Shown: positions 32,728 to 41,789 of the stretch, piece after piece
How the letters are laid out: each line of letters opens with the position of its first letter
Numbering within the stretch: position 1 is the stretch's first letter
Assembly (NCBI GenBank): GCA_964641895.1
Contig: CAZXLA010000002.1
Coordinates: 1 to 64,000, forward strand
Direction: 5' to 3'
Source of the DNA: UBA2421 sp964641895
Lineage (GTDB): Bacteria; Planctomycetota; Phycisphaerae; Tepidisphaerales; Tepidisphaeraceae
DNA length: 64,000 bases
Program-made: the position numbers and the translations under genes
Notes under the pieces: generated by a model
The model's database searches: none
The model's input: only the letters and a program-made list of their open reading frames with translations
Told to the model about the DNA's origin: nothing

Positions 32728-33219
32728 TTAACGATCTTCTCGCATCCGTCCGCAGCACACCGCCACCGCCAGCGCGTCGGCTACGTCGGGCGGTTCGGGG
32801 ACGGTTTTTAATCCGAAAATAAATTGAATCGCCCGCTGCATCTGTTCCTTTGATGCGTGGCCGTGGCCGGTGACGGATTGTTTAATGCGGTTGGCCGCGA
32901 ACGCTTCGATCTCAGTTCCCGCTCGCCGCGCGCACAATAAAATCACGCCGCGCGCATGGCCCATCAGGATGGCGGTGCGGGGGTGCTTGTAGTGGGCGTA
33001 AAGCTCCTCCACGGCACAGATCGCCGGCTTATGTTCTTCAATGATCTCACGCAACTCTCGCTCAAGTTCGACCAGGCGTGAAGCGATCGATTGCTTGGGG
33101 TTAAGCCGAATCACCCCGCCGTCAATCAATCGCGATTTGGTCGGCGAATAATCGATCACGCCGTAGCCCGTCAGTTGCAGGCCGGGGTCGATGCCGAGGA
33201 TACGGATGAAACTGCCCAC
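32728..33219 (-). CDS. Holliday junction resolvase RuvC
   Basis: Dimeric endonuclease that cuts Holliday junctions, 163 residues. The acidic catalytic residues are in place: Asp in RILGIDPGLQLTGYG, Glu in CAVEELYAHYKHPRTA and the Asp pair in PPDVADALAVAVCC. The start is the GTG at 33217-33219, giving MGSFIRILGIDPG; the in-frame sequence upstream is a translated repeat. It is the first gene of ruvCAB and diverges from the heptose enzyme gene; the repeat lies between the two start codons. Confidence 0.95.
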   Translation of the reverse strand: MGSFIRILGIDPGLQLTGYGVIDYSPTKSRLIDGGVIRLNPKQSIASRLVELERELREIIEEHKPAICAVEELYAHYKHPRTAILMGHARGVILLCARRAGTEIEAFAANRIKQSVTGHGHASKEQMQRAIQFIFGLKTVPEPPDVADALAVAVCCGRMREDR

Positions 33220-33230
33220 GCGCGTTCCAA

Positions 33231-33312
33231 GGGTCGGCGGACGAGCGCGTTTTCGCAAGCAGTCGGCCGTCGACCCTCGCCCCAATCCCCTCCCTGAGTA
33301 CATGGAGGGGGA
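33231..33312. repeat. GTAC-family repeat, loop plus right arm
   Basis: CGTCGACCCTCGCCCCAATC then CCTCCCTGAGTACATGGAGG. It matches the right half of the full elements at 24-135 and 54105-54222 and lies between ruvC and the divergent HldE-like gene. Confidence 0.8.
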
Positions 33313-33392
33313 GAAGTCACGCGTCCGATAATTCATGGCGGACGACTCGCCTTGCCGATTCATGCTCCGGACGAAGGTTCGTCCATTGCTTT

Positions 33393-34946
33393 ATGGCCCA
33401 CGCTCGCAAGCTTCTTTCCCGCGACGGTATGCTCGCCTGGCGGCAGACCGCGCGGCGCGAGGGTCGCACGGTCGTCCACTGCCACGGCTGCTTCGATATC
33501 GTTCATCCCGGCCACATTCACCACCTGCAATACGCGCGGTCGTTGGGCGATATGCTGATCGTTTCGGTGACCAGCGATACGAACGTGAACAAAGGCGTCG
33601 CCCGGCCGCTGATTCCTGATGACCTTCGCGCCGCGAGTTTGGCGGCACTGGAATGTGTTGATGCGGTCTATCTCAACCCCGATTCCACCGCGTTGGAATT
33701 GCTCGAAGCGTTGCAGCCCGACCTTTACGTTAAAGGCCGCGAGTATGAAAACAACCACGACCCGCGATTTTTAGCCGAGCGCGATGCCGTGATTCGCGCC
33801 GGCGGGCGGATCGTATTTTCGTCGGGTGATATCGTTTACTCCTCGACGGCGCTCATCAACCAAATGCAGCGCTCCGACGCCTTTAGTGATGAGAAGCTGC
33901 GGCGGTTCTGCACCGAAAATAGTCTGTCGGCTGCAACGCTGGCGAACACGGTGCATCGCTTTCGGGGGATGAAGGTCGTGGTGATCGGCGATTATATCGT
34001 CGACCGCTACCACTTCTGCGACGCAACAGGCATTGCCGGCGAAGCGCCCATGATGGTCCTGCGCTCGCTCGAACGCCGCGACTACGACGGCGGCGCGGGC
34101 GTGATCGCCGCTCACCTTGCCGAAGTCGGGGCGGAACCGATTCTGGTCACCGCATTGGCTGACGACGAGCCTTCCAAACAGGCCGAAATACGCCTGCGCG
34201 GGCGCGGGGTTGAAGTGATTGCGTCGCGGCACCGACGCACCGCCGTCACCAAAAGTCGATTTTTGGCCGACGAAACCAAACTGTTCAAACTCGATGAAGG
34301 CGGCGTGCAGCCGATCGACTCGCTTACCCAATCCGCTGTTGCCGATCAGATCATGGCCGCAGCAACGGATGCATCGGCGGTCATCTTTGCTGATTTTGGT
34401 TACGGCCTGATCACCACCGGCTTAGTCGATCAGGTGATGCCGCGCTTGCGTCAAACTGTGCCCATCATCACCGCCGACGTATCCGGCAAACAGGCCACAC
34501 TGCTTCGATTCAAAGACGTCGACCTGCTCTGCCCCACCGAACGCGAAGTGCGCGAAACGCTGCAGGACTTTTCCAGCGGGCTTGGCGCGGTCGTCTCTGG
34601 CTTGCTGCAAGAGACGCGGGCGCGTAACGCGATCGTGACGATGGGCAAGCAGGGCCTGGTTTCGTTCCGCTGGCCGGGAGGCACGCCGGAGAAATCCGAT
34701 TACCGCCTGAAATCAGACTATTTGCCGGCGATGTCCGCGCGCAGCATCGACCCACTGGGCTGCGGCGACGCACTGCTGGCGATTGCCAGCCTGACGCTCG
34801 CCGCCGGCGCGGGCATTGAAGCGGCCTCTTATCTAGGCGCGATGGCGGCGGCGATTGAGGTGCAGAAATTAGGCAATATCCCCATTAGCGCCGACGAAAT
34901 TATGCAAACAATTCACGAACGGCAATCGATTCTCGCCGCCGCCTGA
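33393..34946 (+). CDS. Bifunctional heptose-phosphate nucleotidyltransferase/kinase, swapped domain order
   Basis: A 517-residue enzyme with two parts of the ADP-heptose pathway. Residues about 1-160 are a cytidylyltransferase-like domain: CHGCFDIVHPGHIHHLQYAR, with HPGH at 38-41, and KGREYENNHDP. Residues about 190-515 are a PfkB/ribokinase domain: VVVIGDYIVDRYHFCDATGI, YDGGAGVIAAHLAEVGAEP and the C-terminal SIDPLGCGDALLAIASLTLA with the catalytic Asp. In E. coli HldE the kinase comes first. The product would feed LPS or S-layer-like heptose. Two glycosyltransferase genes follow at 34992 and 35879, supporting a surface-glycan role. Confidence 0.85.
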   Translation: MAHARKLLSRDGMLAWRQTARREGRTVVHCHGCFDIVHPGHIHHLQYARSLGDMLIVSVTSDTNVNKGVARPLIPDDLRAASLAALECVDAVYLNPDSTALELLEALQPDLYVKGREYENNHDPRFLAERDAVIRAGGRIVFSSGDIVYSSTALINQMQRSDAFSDEKLRRFCTENSLSAATLANTVHRFRGMKVVVIGDYIVDRYHFCDATGIAGEAPMMVLRSLERRDYDGGAGVIAAHLAEVGAEPILVTALADDEPSKQAEIRLRGRGVEVIASRHRRTAVTKSRFLADETKLFKLDEGGVQPIDSLTQSAVADQIMAAATDASAVIFADFGYGLITTGLVDQVMPRLRQTVPIITADVSGKQATLLRFKDVDLLCPTEREVRETLQDFSSGLGAVVSGLLQETRARNAIVTMGKQGLVSFRWPGGTPEKSDYRLKSDYLPAMSARSIDPLGCGDALLAIASLTLAAGAGIEAASYLGAMAAAIEVQKLGNIPISADEIMQTIHERQSILAAA

Positions 34947-34991
34947 CACTTTTTGGCGATAGCGACGGCGTTCGTCCGATACAGGTGAAGT

Positions 34992-35771
34992 ATGTATGAC
35001 CTATCCATCGTCCTTCCCACGTGCAACCGCGGCCGGTTGTTGGAAAAGTGCCTGGCGTCGATCATCGCCAACACGAAGTGCTCGTTCGAGATTATCGTCG
35101 TCGATGGCGCCAGCACCGACAGTACCGCGCAAACGCTCACCGAAGCCGAACACGACCTGGGTCCGCGGCTTAAAGTCATCCGCGAACAGCAGCGCGAAGG
35201 CTTCGTGCGCGCGACCAACAAAGGCTTTCGCGCCGCCACCGGGCGAAACCTTACGTGGTTAAATGATGATGCCCGTGTGAATTCGGGCACACTCGATGCC
35301 GCCGTCTACCAGATGGACAACGCGCCGGCCGATGTCGGTCTTGTCGCGATGTTTCATGCGTGGCAGTCGGCGAAGAACGTCGCTTACGAACTGGAGCACG
35401 ATAGTCACGTCTATCGATTATGCCACGTGCGCGGCACGCTGTACGCCAACTTCCCGGTAGGCAAACGCGAGACTTACGCAATGCTCGGCTATTTCGACGA
35501 ACGCTATTTTGTCGCTGCCGCCGATCCGGATCTATCCCTCAAAGCCTGGAACGCCGGCCTGCGGATTCTGCCGGCGTATGGAACGATGATCGATCACGAC
35601 GAGCTAACCGACCTGCGCCGACAGGATGACAACGAACGCTACCGCGAAGACAACGAGAAGCTGTTCGCGAAGTGGAACCTTCCACCGAAGAACACCGGCA
35701 AGAACGACTTCAATCCGATGCAGCCATGCACGCTGCGTGGGCTTCGGCAGGCACAAGCCATCGCGGCGTGA
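34992..35771 (+). CDS. Family 2 glycosyltransferase
   Basis: Cytosolic or peripheral GT-A fold transferase of 259 residues. Typical features are LSIVLPTCNRGRLLEKCLAS, IIVVDGASTDSTAQTL, the donor/metal motif LTWLNDDARV and the acceptor-side GYFDERYFVAAADPDLSLKA with the catalytic acidic residues. No membrane segment is present. It starts 45 bases after the HldE-like gene and is followed by a second GT2 gene after a repeat. Sugar and acceptor are unknown. Confidence 0.88.
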   Translation: MYDLSIVLPTCNRGRLLEKCLASIIANTKCSFEIIVVDGASTDSTAQTLTEAEHDLGPRLKVIREQQREGFVRATNKGFRAATGRNLTWLNDDARVNSGTLDAAVYQMDNAPADVGLVAMFHAWQSAKNVAYELEHDSHVYRLCHVRGTLYANFPVGKRETYAMLGYFDERYFVAAADPDLSLKAWNAGLRILPAYGTMIDHDELTDLRRQDDNERYREDNEKLFAKWNLPPKNTGKNDFNPMQPCTLRGLRQAQAIAA

Positions 35772-35779
35772 GTGACTTT

Positions 35780-35869
35780 GGTGGTGGCACAGACATTCTT
35801 GTCTGTGTTTCCGATGGGTTGCGTCGGCAAGTCCGAGACACAGACAGGAATGTCTGTGCCACCAAAATT
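35780..35869. repeat. Inverted repeat, GGCACAGACATTC family
   Basis: Arms GTGGCACAGACATTCTTGTC (35782) and GACAGGAATGTCTGTGCCAC (35843-35862) flank a loop of about 40 bases. Related copies lie at 23503, 30205-30303 and 41637-41672. It separates the two GT2 genes. Confidence 0.9.
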
Positions 35870-35878
35870 ACCCGGCCC

Positions 35879-37051
35879 GTGACACCATCCACCACGTTTA
35901 TCCTCTCCACACACAACCGCTGTGCAACGGCGCTTGAAACGCTTTCGCGCATCAACGAATGCGGCCTGAATCCCGCCGCTTTCGAGACGATTGTCGTCGA
36001 CAACGCCAGCACCGACGGCACCCCCGCCGCCATCGAACGCGAGTTTCCGGAAGTGCGCCTGATCAAGCTGGCACGTAATGAAGGATCGGTCGCAAAAAAC
36101 CACGGCCTCTCCGAGGCTGCGGGGAAGTATGTCGTATTTCTTGATGACGACTCATTCCCTCTGCCCGGGTCGATCGAGCGGATGATCCGCCACTTTCAAC
36201 TCAACCCGCGCCTCGCCGCCGCGGGGTTCACCGTCACGCTGCCCAGCGGCCGGCGCGAATGCAGTGCATACCCAAACGTTTTCATCGGCTGCGGCGTGGG
36301 CCTTCGGCGGTCGGCCATCAATGACGTCGGCCCGCTGCCCGCCGATTTCTTTATGCAGGCCGAGGAATATGATCTTTCGCTGCGCCTGCTCGATGCCGAC
36401 TGGCAGGTGCAGACATTTGATGATCTGCACGTTCACCACGCCAAATCGCCGGCTACGCGATCGTCGCGCCAGAAAATGCAGCTGGACGTGCGTAACAATC
36501 TGCTGCTGGTGCTTCGTCGATTTCCCGATGAATGGCGCGACCCGTACCTCAAAGATTGGATGACCCGCTACTGGGCCATGGCCTCGCAATCGCAGCGCCG
36601 CACAGCCGCCGCTTGCGGCTTCGCAGCAGGAGTGGCGCGACACCTTGCGACGCTGACCGATCAGCCGATTTCCGATCGCGCGTTCGAACAATTTGCGCGC
36701 ATCAACCAGACGCAGACGCTGATGCTCGGCGCTGCGCGACACTTCAATTTGAAGCGGGTGGTGCTGGTCGACTGGGGCAAGAACCTGCTGGCATACCGCC
36801 TGGCCTGCGAGAATGCCGGCGTGAACGTGGTCGCGATCGCCGATGAAAACTTCGCCGGCCAGCATTACGGCGATTGGCCCATCATCACCGACGCCCAGGC
36901 GCGCGCGATGGACGTGGATGGCGCGATTGTGGCCAACCTGTCGCCGGTTCACGCCGCGGCGCGGTTGGCGGCCTGGCGAGAGTCGTCACCGGTTCCCGTT
37001 ATCGATTTATTCGAACAGGAACGCGAAGCCGCGGTTGCGGCGGTGGCATAA
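35879..37051 (+). CDS. Family 2 glycosyltransferase with extra C-terminal nucleotide-fold domain
   Basis: A 390-residue protein. The N-terminal GT-A domain shows TTFILSTHNRCATALETLSR, TIVVDNASTDGTP, YVVFLDDDSFPLPGS and FFMQAEEYDLSLRLLDADW. After a helical linker, residues about 290-385 form a small Rossmann-like domain: NLKRVVLVDWGKNLLAYRLA, VNVVAIADENFAG and GAIVANLSPVHAAARLA, resembling CoA- or NAD-binding tails of sugar-modifying proteins. The GTG at 35879 is used because the upstream in-frame codons lie in a repeat. It lies in the cluster with the heptose enzyme; the acceptor is unknown. Confidence 0.82.
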   Translation: MTPSTTFILSTHNRCATALETLSRINECGLNPAAFETIVVDNASTDGTPAAIEREFPEVRLIKLARNEGSVAKNHGLSEAAGKYVVFLDDDSFPLPGSIERMIRHFQLNPRLAAAGFTVTLPSGRRECSAYPNVFIGCGVGLRRSAINDVGPLPADFFMQAEEYDLSLRLLDADWQVQTFDDLHVHHAKSPATRSSRQKMQLDVRNNLLLVLRRFPDEWRDPYLKDWMTRYWAMASQSQRRTAAACGFAAGVARHLATLTDQPISDRAFEQFARINQTQTLMLGAARHFNLKRVVLVDWGKNLLAYRLACENAGVNVVAIADENFAGQHYGDWPIITDAQARAMDVDGAIVANLSPVHAAARLAAWRESSPVPVIDLFEQEREAAVAAVA

Positions 37052-37069
37052 CTCAACATAGCACGCAAC

Positions 37070-37107
37070 GTACCATCGGCGTCCCACCGATGTTGGTGGT
37101 ACTCCAC
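37070..37107. repeat. CCATCGGCGTCCCACCGATG-type palindrome
   Basis: Contains ACCATCGGCGTCCCACCGAT. A related, longer inverted pair lies at 56221-56331. Confidence 0.55.
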
Positions 37108-37181
37108 CAAACCACAGTCGCACCGAGGCAAAACGGCACCGGAGAACCAGCGCCGTTTCACGCATTAGATTTCACGCTCTC

Positions 37182-37199
37182 ACGCCCGACTACGGGCGT
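37182..37199 (-). terminator. Possible terminator after the DUF3467 gene
   Basis: ACGCCCG and CGGGCGT form a short stem around a 4-base loop, 20 bases past the stop codon on the minus strand; there is no T run. Confidence 0.3.
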
Positions 37200-37218
37200 C
37201 ACGGGCCGGGCGCCTATC

Positions 37219-37557
37219 TTACCGGCGGCCGGGCTGCATCGGGATTTCGCCGAACTGCTGTTCGTAGCGCTTGATGAGTTGCGTCATCGAAGCCACCAGC
37301 CGCTTGGCGTTCGGATAGCTCATGATCACGCGGTCGGTGATCTTAAAGAGCAACTGCCCCGACGTGTTCGGCGGAAGTTGGCCGGGGTTGGGGTTGGGCA
37401 TGTTGAAGCCCAAATCCATCACCACCTCTTCGGCGGTCTGGTGAAAACGATACGCGTTGGAGTAGACCGTGCGGGCTTCGCGCTCGTCGAGGAGCACCTG
37501 AATGCCCTGTTGCGGTTGGCCTTCTGCGGTTGGTTGCGGTTGATCTGGTTCTGACAT
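37219..37557 (-). CDS. DUF3467-family protein
   Basis: A 112-residue cytosolic protein starting MSEPDQPQPTAEGQPQQ, where the ATG at 37555-37557 follows AAAGGA. The conserved part reads TVYSNAYRFHQTAEEVVMDL, then LFKITDRVIMSYPNAKRL, matching DUF3467, a small beta-rich family of unknown function found in planctomycetes, proteobacteria and others. The C-terminal LTQLIKRYEQQFGEIP-like helix is typical. It is divergent from the FAD oxidase gene, with 79 bases between starts. Confidence 0.82.
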   Translation of the reverse strand: MSEPDQPQPTAEGQPQQGIQVLLDEREARTVYSNAYRFHQTAEEVVMDLGFNMPNPNPGQLPPNTSGQLLFKITDRVIMSYPNAKRLVASMTQLIKRYEQQFGEIPMQPGRR

Positions 37558-37636
37558 GCAATCCTTTCGAAATAAATGGCCCGGTATTGTGCGCGCGGGC
37601 GGTCGAAATGACAATGGGCGAGTCGGGAAGCACCAA

Positions 37637-39106
37637 ATGACAAGCAACAAAGCACAAACGGCTGAAAACGCCCGGTCGGCGCTGGGCTCACTTCGGCAGT
37701 TTCTCCCGCCCGATCGCCTGCTGACCGACCCCTCCGAACTGTTCACTTACGAATCCGACGGCTTCACGATCGCCAAATCACGCCCCGCCGGCGTGGTATT
37801 TCCGGTTGATTCGGAAGAAGTCGCGTTTATCGTCCAAACCCTTGCCCGGCATAGCGTTCCGATCGTCCCGCGGGGCAGCGGAACGGGGCTCACCGGCGGC
37901 TGTGTGGCGTTTGGAGACGGCGTGATCGTCTCCACCGTTCGCTTAAACAAAATCTTCCAGATCGATTTGGAAAATCGCGTCGCCCACCTGCAGGCCGGGG
38001 TACGCAACGCGCAATTGAGCGATGCTGTCGCCGCCGTGCCGGGAGGGGCCGCCTATCACTTCTCCCCCGACCCCTCAAGCCAGCGCGCCAGCACCGTCGG
38101 CGGAAATGCCGCGACCAACGCCGGCGGAATTCATGTGCTGAAGGATTTCGTCACCGCCAACCATGTGCTCGGACTGACGATGGTGCTGGCCGATGGCACC
38201 ATTCTGAATATTGGCGCGCAAAATGGTTGTTGCGAATCGCCGTTCGATCTGCCCGGTTTAATCTGTGGCCACGAGGGAACATTCGGCATCATCACCGAGC
38301 TGTGGGTGCGGCTCGTTCCCAAGCCCACCAGCTTCCGCACGATCGTCGCACTTTTTCAGTCACAAGGCGACGCGTGCAGCGCGGTCAGCGAAACCATCGC
38401 CGCCGGCCATTTGCCCAGTGCACTGGAGATGATGGACGGATCGATGGTGAAGATTATCGAAGACAGTTACCACTTCGGCTTCCCACCCGAAACCTCGGCG
38501 CTGCTGCTATGTGATATTGACGGCATTGACGAACTGCTCGACGGGCAGATGAATGAACTGGCGGCTATCTTCAAGCGCAATAATGCGTTCGAAGTAAACA
38601 CCAGCGCCGATGCCGAATCGCGCACCAAGCTCTGGAAAGCGCGCAAGGCGGCGTTCGGCGCCATCGGTAAAATCAGCCCCAGTTACTGCACACAGGATGC
38701 ATGCGTTCCCCGCAGCCGGCTGCGCGAGGTGCTGCAGCGGATCGACGACATCGGCAGGCAGTACGGCCTGATTATCAACAACGTCTTTCACGCCGGCGAC
38801 GGGAATATTCACCCGATCTTCCTCTACAACGATCGTGACGAAGCGCAAACCCGCAACGTCATGCTGGCCGCAGAGGAAGTGCTCAAATACTGCATCGACG
38901 TCGGCGGCACCCTCACCGGCGAGCACGGCGTGGGGGTGGAGAAAATCCACCTCATGCCCTACCTGTTCGACGGCGTGACCATGCAACAATTTCACGCAAT
39001 CAAACGAGCATTTGATCCGGATGAACGGCTAAACGCGGGGAAGCTCATTCCCAGCGACACGATAAAAGTCGACCTGATGGGACCGGGGCGGCACGTGCCG
39101 CAGTGA
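37637..39106 (+). CDS. FAD-linked oxidase, GlcD/D-lactate dehydrogenase-like
   Basis: Flavoenzyme of 489 residues that likely oxidises a 2-hydroxy acid such as glycolate or D-lactate. The PCMH-type FAD domain has VPIVPRGSGTGLTGGCVAFG and HFSPDPSSQRASTVGGNAAT, and the C-terminal cap ends NNVFHAGDGNIHPIFLYN, GEHGVGVEKIHLM and AFDPDERLNAGKLIP. It lacks the C-terminal iron-sulfur domain of the fused forms, and no GlcE/GlcF subunit is adjacent. ATG at 37637 is chosen from homology. Confidence 0.9.
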   Translation: MTSNKAQTAENARSALGSLRQFLPPDRLLTDPSELFTYESDGFTIAKSRPAGVVFPVDSEEVAFIVQTLARHSVPIVPRGSGTGLTGGCVAFGDGVIVSTVRLNKIFQIDLENRVAHLQAGVRNAQLSDAVAAVPGGAAYHFSPDPSSQRASTVGGNAATNAGGIHVLKDFVTANHVLGLTMVLADGTILNIGAQNGCCESPFDLPGLICGHEGTFGIITELWVRLVPKPTSFRTIVALFQSQGDACSAVSETIAAGHLPSALEMMDGSMVKIIEDSYHFGFPPETSALLLCDIDGIDELLDGQMNELAAIFKRNNAFEVNTSADAESRTKLWKARKAAFGAIGKISPSYCTQDACVPRSRLREVLQRIDDIGRQYGLIINNVFHAGDGNIHPIFLYNDRDEAQTRNVMLAAEEVLKYCIDVGGTLTGEHGVGVEKIHLMPYLFDGVTMQQFHAIKRAFDPDERLNAGKLIPSDTIKVDLMGPGRHVPQ

Positions 39107-39397
39107 GGAACTCGTGATATACCGGAAGTCGCAAATTTGCCTCTCGGTTGGCATGCGTGGCGTCTTGCGATTGGCTCGCCTTGGCAACGAACACCTCTTC
39201 CGGAGGAGAGTAAATAGAAATGCGACGCCGCATAGCGGCGAACGAATCGTTCCGATGCAGAGTTCGGGCTTTACACCTATGGCGGTCTCATCGGTGCATT
39301 TAGCGATCACTTTCCACGGGTTGCGCTAAAGCTTCACCCGTGGCTACAATCGTGCGGCGCTTCGCGGCGAAGGACGGTCGCGAAATCCTTTACTTCG

Positions 39398-40996
39398 TTA
39401 TTTCGCCAGCGCCATATTATAAAACGCGCGAACATCCTTGCTGAGCTGCACCCTCGCCGAATCGACGTGATACATCATGTGCCCGCCGGGGTAGTAGGTT
39501 TGCTTGATATTCCCACGCAGCTCGGGGCTTAAGTCGAGCTGGTTGACGGTGTAATCGCTGGCGAAATACGGCGTGGCGAAATCGTACATGCCTTCGGCGA
39601 TCATCACCTTCATATGCGGATACTTGATCATCGCGCTGCGCATCTCGTCGGCGACGTTGAGGTAGCCGTTGCCCGCCGGGCCGTAGTCCCACGGCTGCAC
39701 GCGGCCGGTGAGGATTTCGTAGGGCAAATCGCTTTCGAACTTCAATTCCCCGCGCACGTAGTCGTGGAAGCAGCTTGAGTACGGGCCGTTGTACGCCGAA
39801 TAGCTGGGATCGAACGGCGGCGAACCGGCAAGCGGGGATGGGTCGAATCCGGTCATTCGGCCGTCGAAGCGGCCAATGATTTTGCGATCGCTTTCGAGAA
39901 TCTTCTTTTGAAACAACGAAGGAGAAATGCGTAGATTGCTGGCTTCCACCAGCGACTCGGCCAGGCCGGTGTACTTTGCGATCTTCGCAACCAGCGCCTT
40001 CCGCTCGTCCGCCGGCAGCTTTGAACCTTGCATGATCGCCATCTGATACTCACCGAGCGCGAACGCCTCCACTTCCTTGAGAGTCTTGCTCAAATCGCCG
40101 GTAAGCTCAGGCGATAGCTTCTTGTGATACGCCGCGACGTAGGTGTATGTCGGCAGGTAGAGCACATAGGGCAGATCATTGTTGTCGCCCGGGCGAAGCG
40201 TGGCGAAATTAAGAACGGTTGATATCAGCACGATGCCATTGAGGTTGACGCCGTAACGGTCGGCCAGGAGTTCGCTCAATCGCGCGGCGCGCGTCGTGCC
40301 GTAGCTTTCGCCGGCGAGAAACTTCGGGCTGGTCCAACGCTGGTATCGCGTTAGATACAGCCGGATGAAATCGCTCACGCTGGCGGCGTCCTGCTCGACG
40401 CCCCAGAACTGTTTGCCATCCTCGCCCGGCGCCGGTCGCGAGTAGCCGGTGCCGACGGGATCGATCAGCACCACATCGGTAAACGCCAGCCAGGTATCGG
40501 CATTCTCCACGAGTTTATAAGGCGGCGCCGTCGGCACGCCGTCGGCGGGGAAATCGATCCGCTTCGGGCCGACCACACCCAAGTGCAACCACACGCTCGA
40601 TGCGCCCGGGCCACCGTTGAAGACGAACGTGATGGGGCGCGACGACGCAGAATTCGGGGATGAATCTGTAGAAGAATCCGGGGCTGAAGCCTCCGGCTTG
40701 TTGTCGTCATCAATGTGTTTGGTGTAGGCCGTAAAGTAAAATTGAGCCTTCGCTTTGCCCGATTCGTCCTTCATGACAATCGTGCCGGCGGTGGCGGTGT
40801 AGTGCAGCGGTTGGCCGTTGAGGGTGATCTGATGCTTGGTGACGACAAGTTTGTCATCCGAAGGCTGCGTAACCGGCGATTTTTTTACACCGTGATCGCC
40901 GTCGGCGGGGACGGTCGTCGCCTCCTGCGCCCACGCTGTTGCAGACAAAACCAAGGTTAATCCTACCATCAGCCGGCGAACACTTAATTGCGTCAT
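39398..40996 (-). CDS. Secreted serine carboxypeptidase, family S10
   Basis: Exported peptidase of 532 residues. The signal peptide SVRRLMVGLTLVLSATAWAQ is at the N-terminus. The oxyanion region is FVFNGGPGASSVWLHLG, the nucleophile is Ser in FLAGESYGTTRAARL, and the catalytic Asp and His are in MIAEGMYDFATPYF and YPGGHMMYHVDSARV. An insert near residue 108 (KPEASAPDSSTDSSPNS) is encoded by dispersed repeats and absent from the family. The ATG at 40994-40996 follows AAGGA. It probably degrades peptides outside the inner membrane. No co-transcribed partner is seen. Confidence 0.9.
   Translation of the reverse strand: MTQLSVRRLMVGLTLVLSATAWAQEATTVPADGDHGVKKSPVTQPSDDKLVVTKHQITLNGQPLHYTATAGTIVMKDESGKAKAQFYFTAYTKHIDDDNKPEASAPDSSTDSSPNSASSRPITFVFNGGPGASSVWLHLGVVGPKRIDFPADGVPTAPPYKLVENADTWLAFTDVVLIDPVGTGYSRPAPGEDGKQFWGVEQDAASVSDFIRLYLTRYQRWTSPKFLAGESYGTTRAARLSELLADRYGVNLNGIVLISTVLNFATLRPGDNNDLPYVLYLPTYTYVAAYHKKLSPELTGDLSKTLKEVEAFALGEYQMAIMQGSKLPADERKALVAKIAKYTGLAESLVEASNLRISPSLFQKKILESDRKIIGRFDGRMTGFDPSPLAGSPPFDPSYSAYNGPYSSCFHDYVRGELKFESDLPYEILTGRVQPWDYGPAGNGYLNVADEMRSAMIKYPHMKVMIAEGMYDFATPYFASDYTVNQLDLSPELRGNIKQTYYPGGHMMYHVDSARVQLSKDVRAFYNMALAK
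40657..40701. repeat. AAGCCGGAGGCTTCAGCCCC repeats inside the S10 peptidase gene
   Basis: On the minus strand, AAGCCGGAGGCTTCAGCCCC then GGATTCTTC, followed by a degenerate second unit ATTCATCCCCGAATTC. It codes KPEASAPDSS and DSSPNSAS, in the same phase as the copy at 29665-29700. Confidence 0.9.
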
Positions 40997-41090
40997 AAAT
41001 GGAATCCTTGCAAAGCGCATTGTTGTAGCGGCAGTCGCGATGAGAGCAATCGTAACAGGCTTGATCCTCTCAAAACGAATATCGAAAACT

Positions 41091-41118
41091 TGACTTTCGG
41101 GCTATACCGAGTAGATTC
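41091..41118 (+). promoter_or_regulatory. Probable promoter of rplM-rpsI
   Basis: TTGACT (41091-41096) and TAGATT (41113-41118) with a 16-base spacer, about 78 bases before the rplM start codon. Confidence 0.5.
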
Positions 41119-41195
41119 TCGCCCCTTCACGTTGCGGCAGGCCGTGCGTGCGGGCTTAGTTTAAATTCGTTTAACTGCCTTGTAGAAAGACACTT

Positions 41196-41627
41196 ATGAG
41201 CACTTATATGCCCAAGCCCGGCGAAGTTCAACGCGATTGGCATGTGGTCGACGCCACGGGCCAAGTCCTCGGGCGGATGGCTTCCAAAATCGCCGTGATC
41301 CTGCAAGGCAAGAACAAGCCCACCTTCACGCCGCACGTGGATACCGGCGATTTTGTCGTGATTATCAACGCCGAGAAGGTGACTGTCACCGGCCGCAAGG
41401 CCGATCAGATCGTCTACGACACCTACTCCAGGCACCCCGGTGGCCGTCGGCTGTATGCTTACAAAGACATGCTCGAACGCCACCCCGAACGCATCGTGCA
41501 ACTCGCGGTGAAGCGCATGCTGCCCAAGAGCCGGCTCGGGAAAGACTACTTAAACAAGCTAAAAATCTACAAAGGCGATAAGCACGACCACGCCGCCCAA
41601 AAGCCCAAAGAATTGAAGTTCACCTAA
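41196..41627 (+). CDS. Large-subunit ribosomal protein L13
   Basis: Early-assembling protein of the 50S subunit, 143 residues, full length. The conserved blocks are DWHVVDATGQVLGRMASKIA, DTGDFVVIINAEKVTVTGRK and RHPGGRR, then PERIVQLAVKRMLPKSRLGK. It precedes rpsI as in most bacteria, with 162 bases between them, which contain a repeat arm and a small hairpin. Confidence 0.97.
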   Translation: MSTYMPKPGEVQRDWHVVDATGQVLGRMASKIAVILQGKNKPTFTPHVDTGDFVVIINAEKVTVTGRKADQIVYDTYSRHPGGRRLYAYKDMLERHPERIVQLAVKRMLPKSRLGKDYLNKLKIYKGDKHDHAAQKPKELKFT

Positions 41628-41636
41628 ACGTATGAA

Positions 41637-41672
41637 CCGGTGGCACAGACATGCTTGTCTGTGTTTCCGATC
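41637..41672. repeat. Single arm of the GGCACAGACATTC family between rplM and rpsI
   Basis: Reads CGGTGGCACAGACATGCTTG then TCTGTGTTTCCGATCG; no opposing arm. A separate hairpin, ATCGTCAGAGG with CCTCTGACGAT (41696-41752), follows it in the same spacer. Confidence 0.7.
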
Positions 41673-41789
41673 GAATTTCCAAAGCAGATAAATCGTCAGA
41701 GGCTCGTGGCCGGCGGGCTGCCCTCTATAATCACAATGATCCTCTGACGATCGAAACCCGCCGACCACGGACGCAAAGGATTTTTCGCC

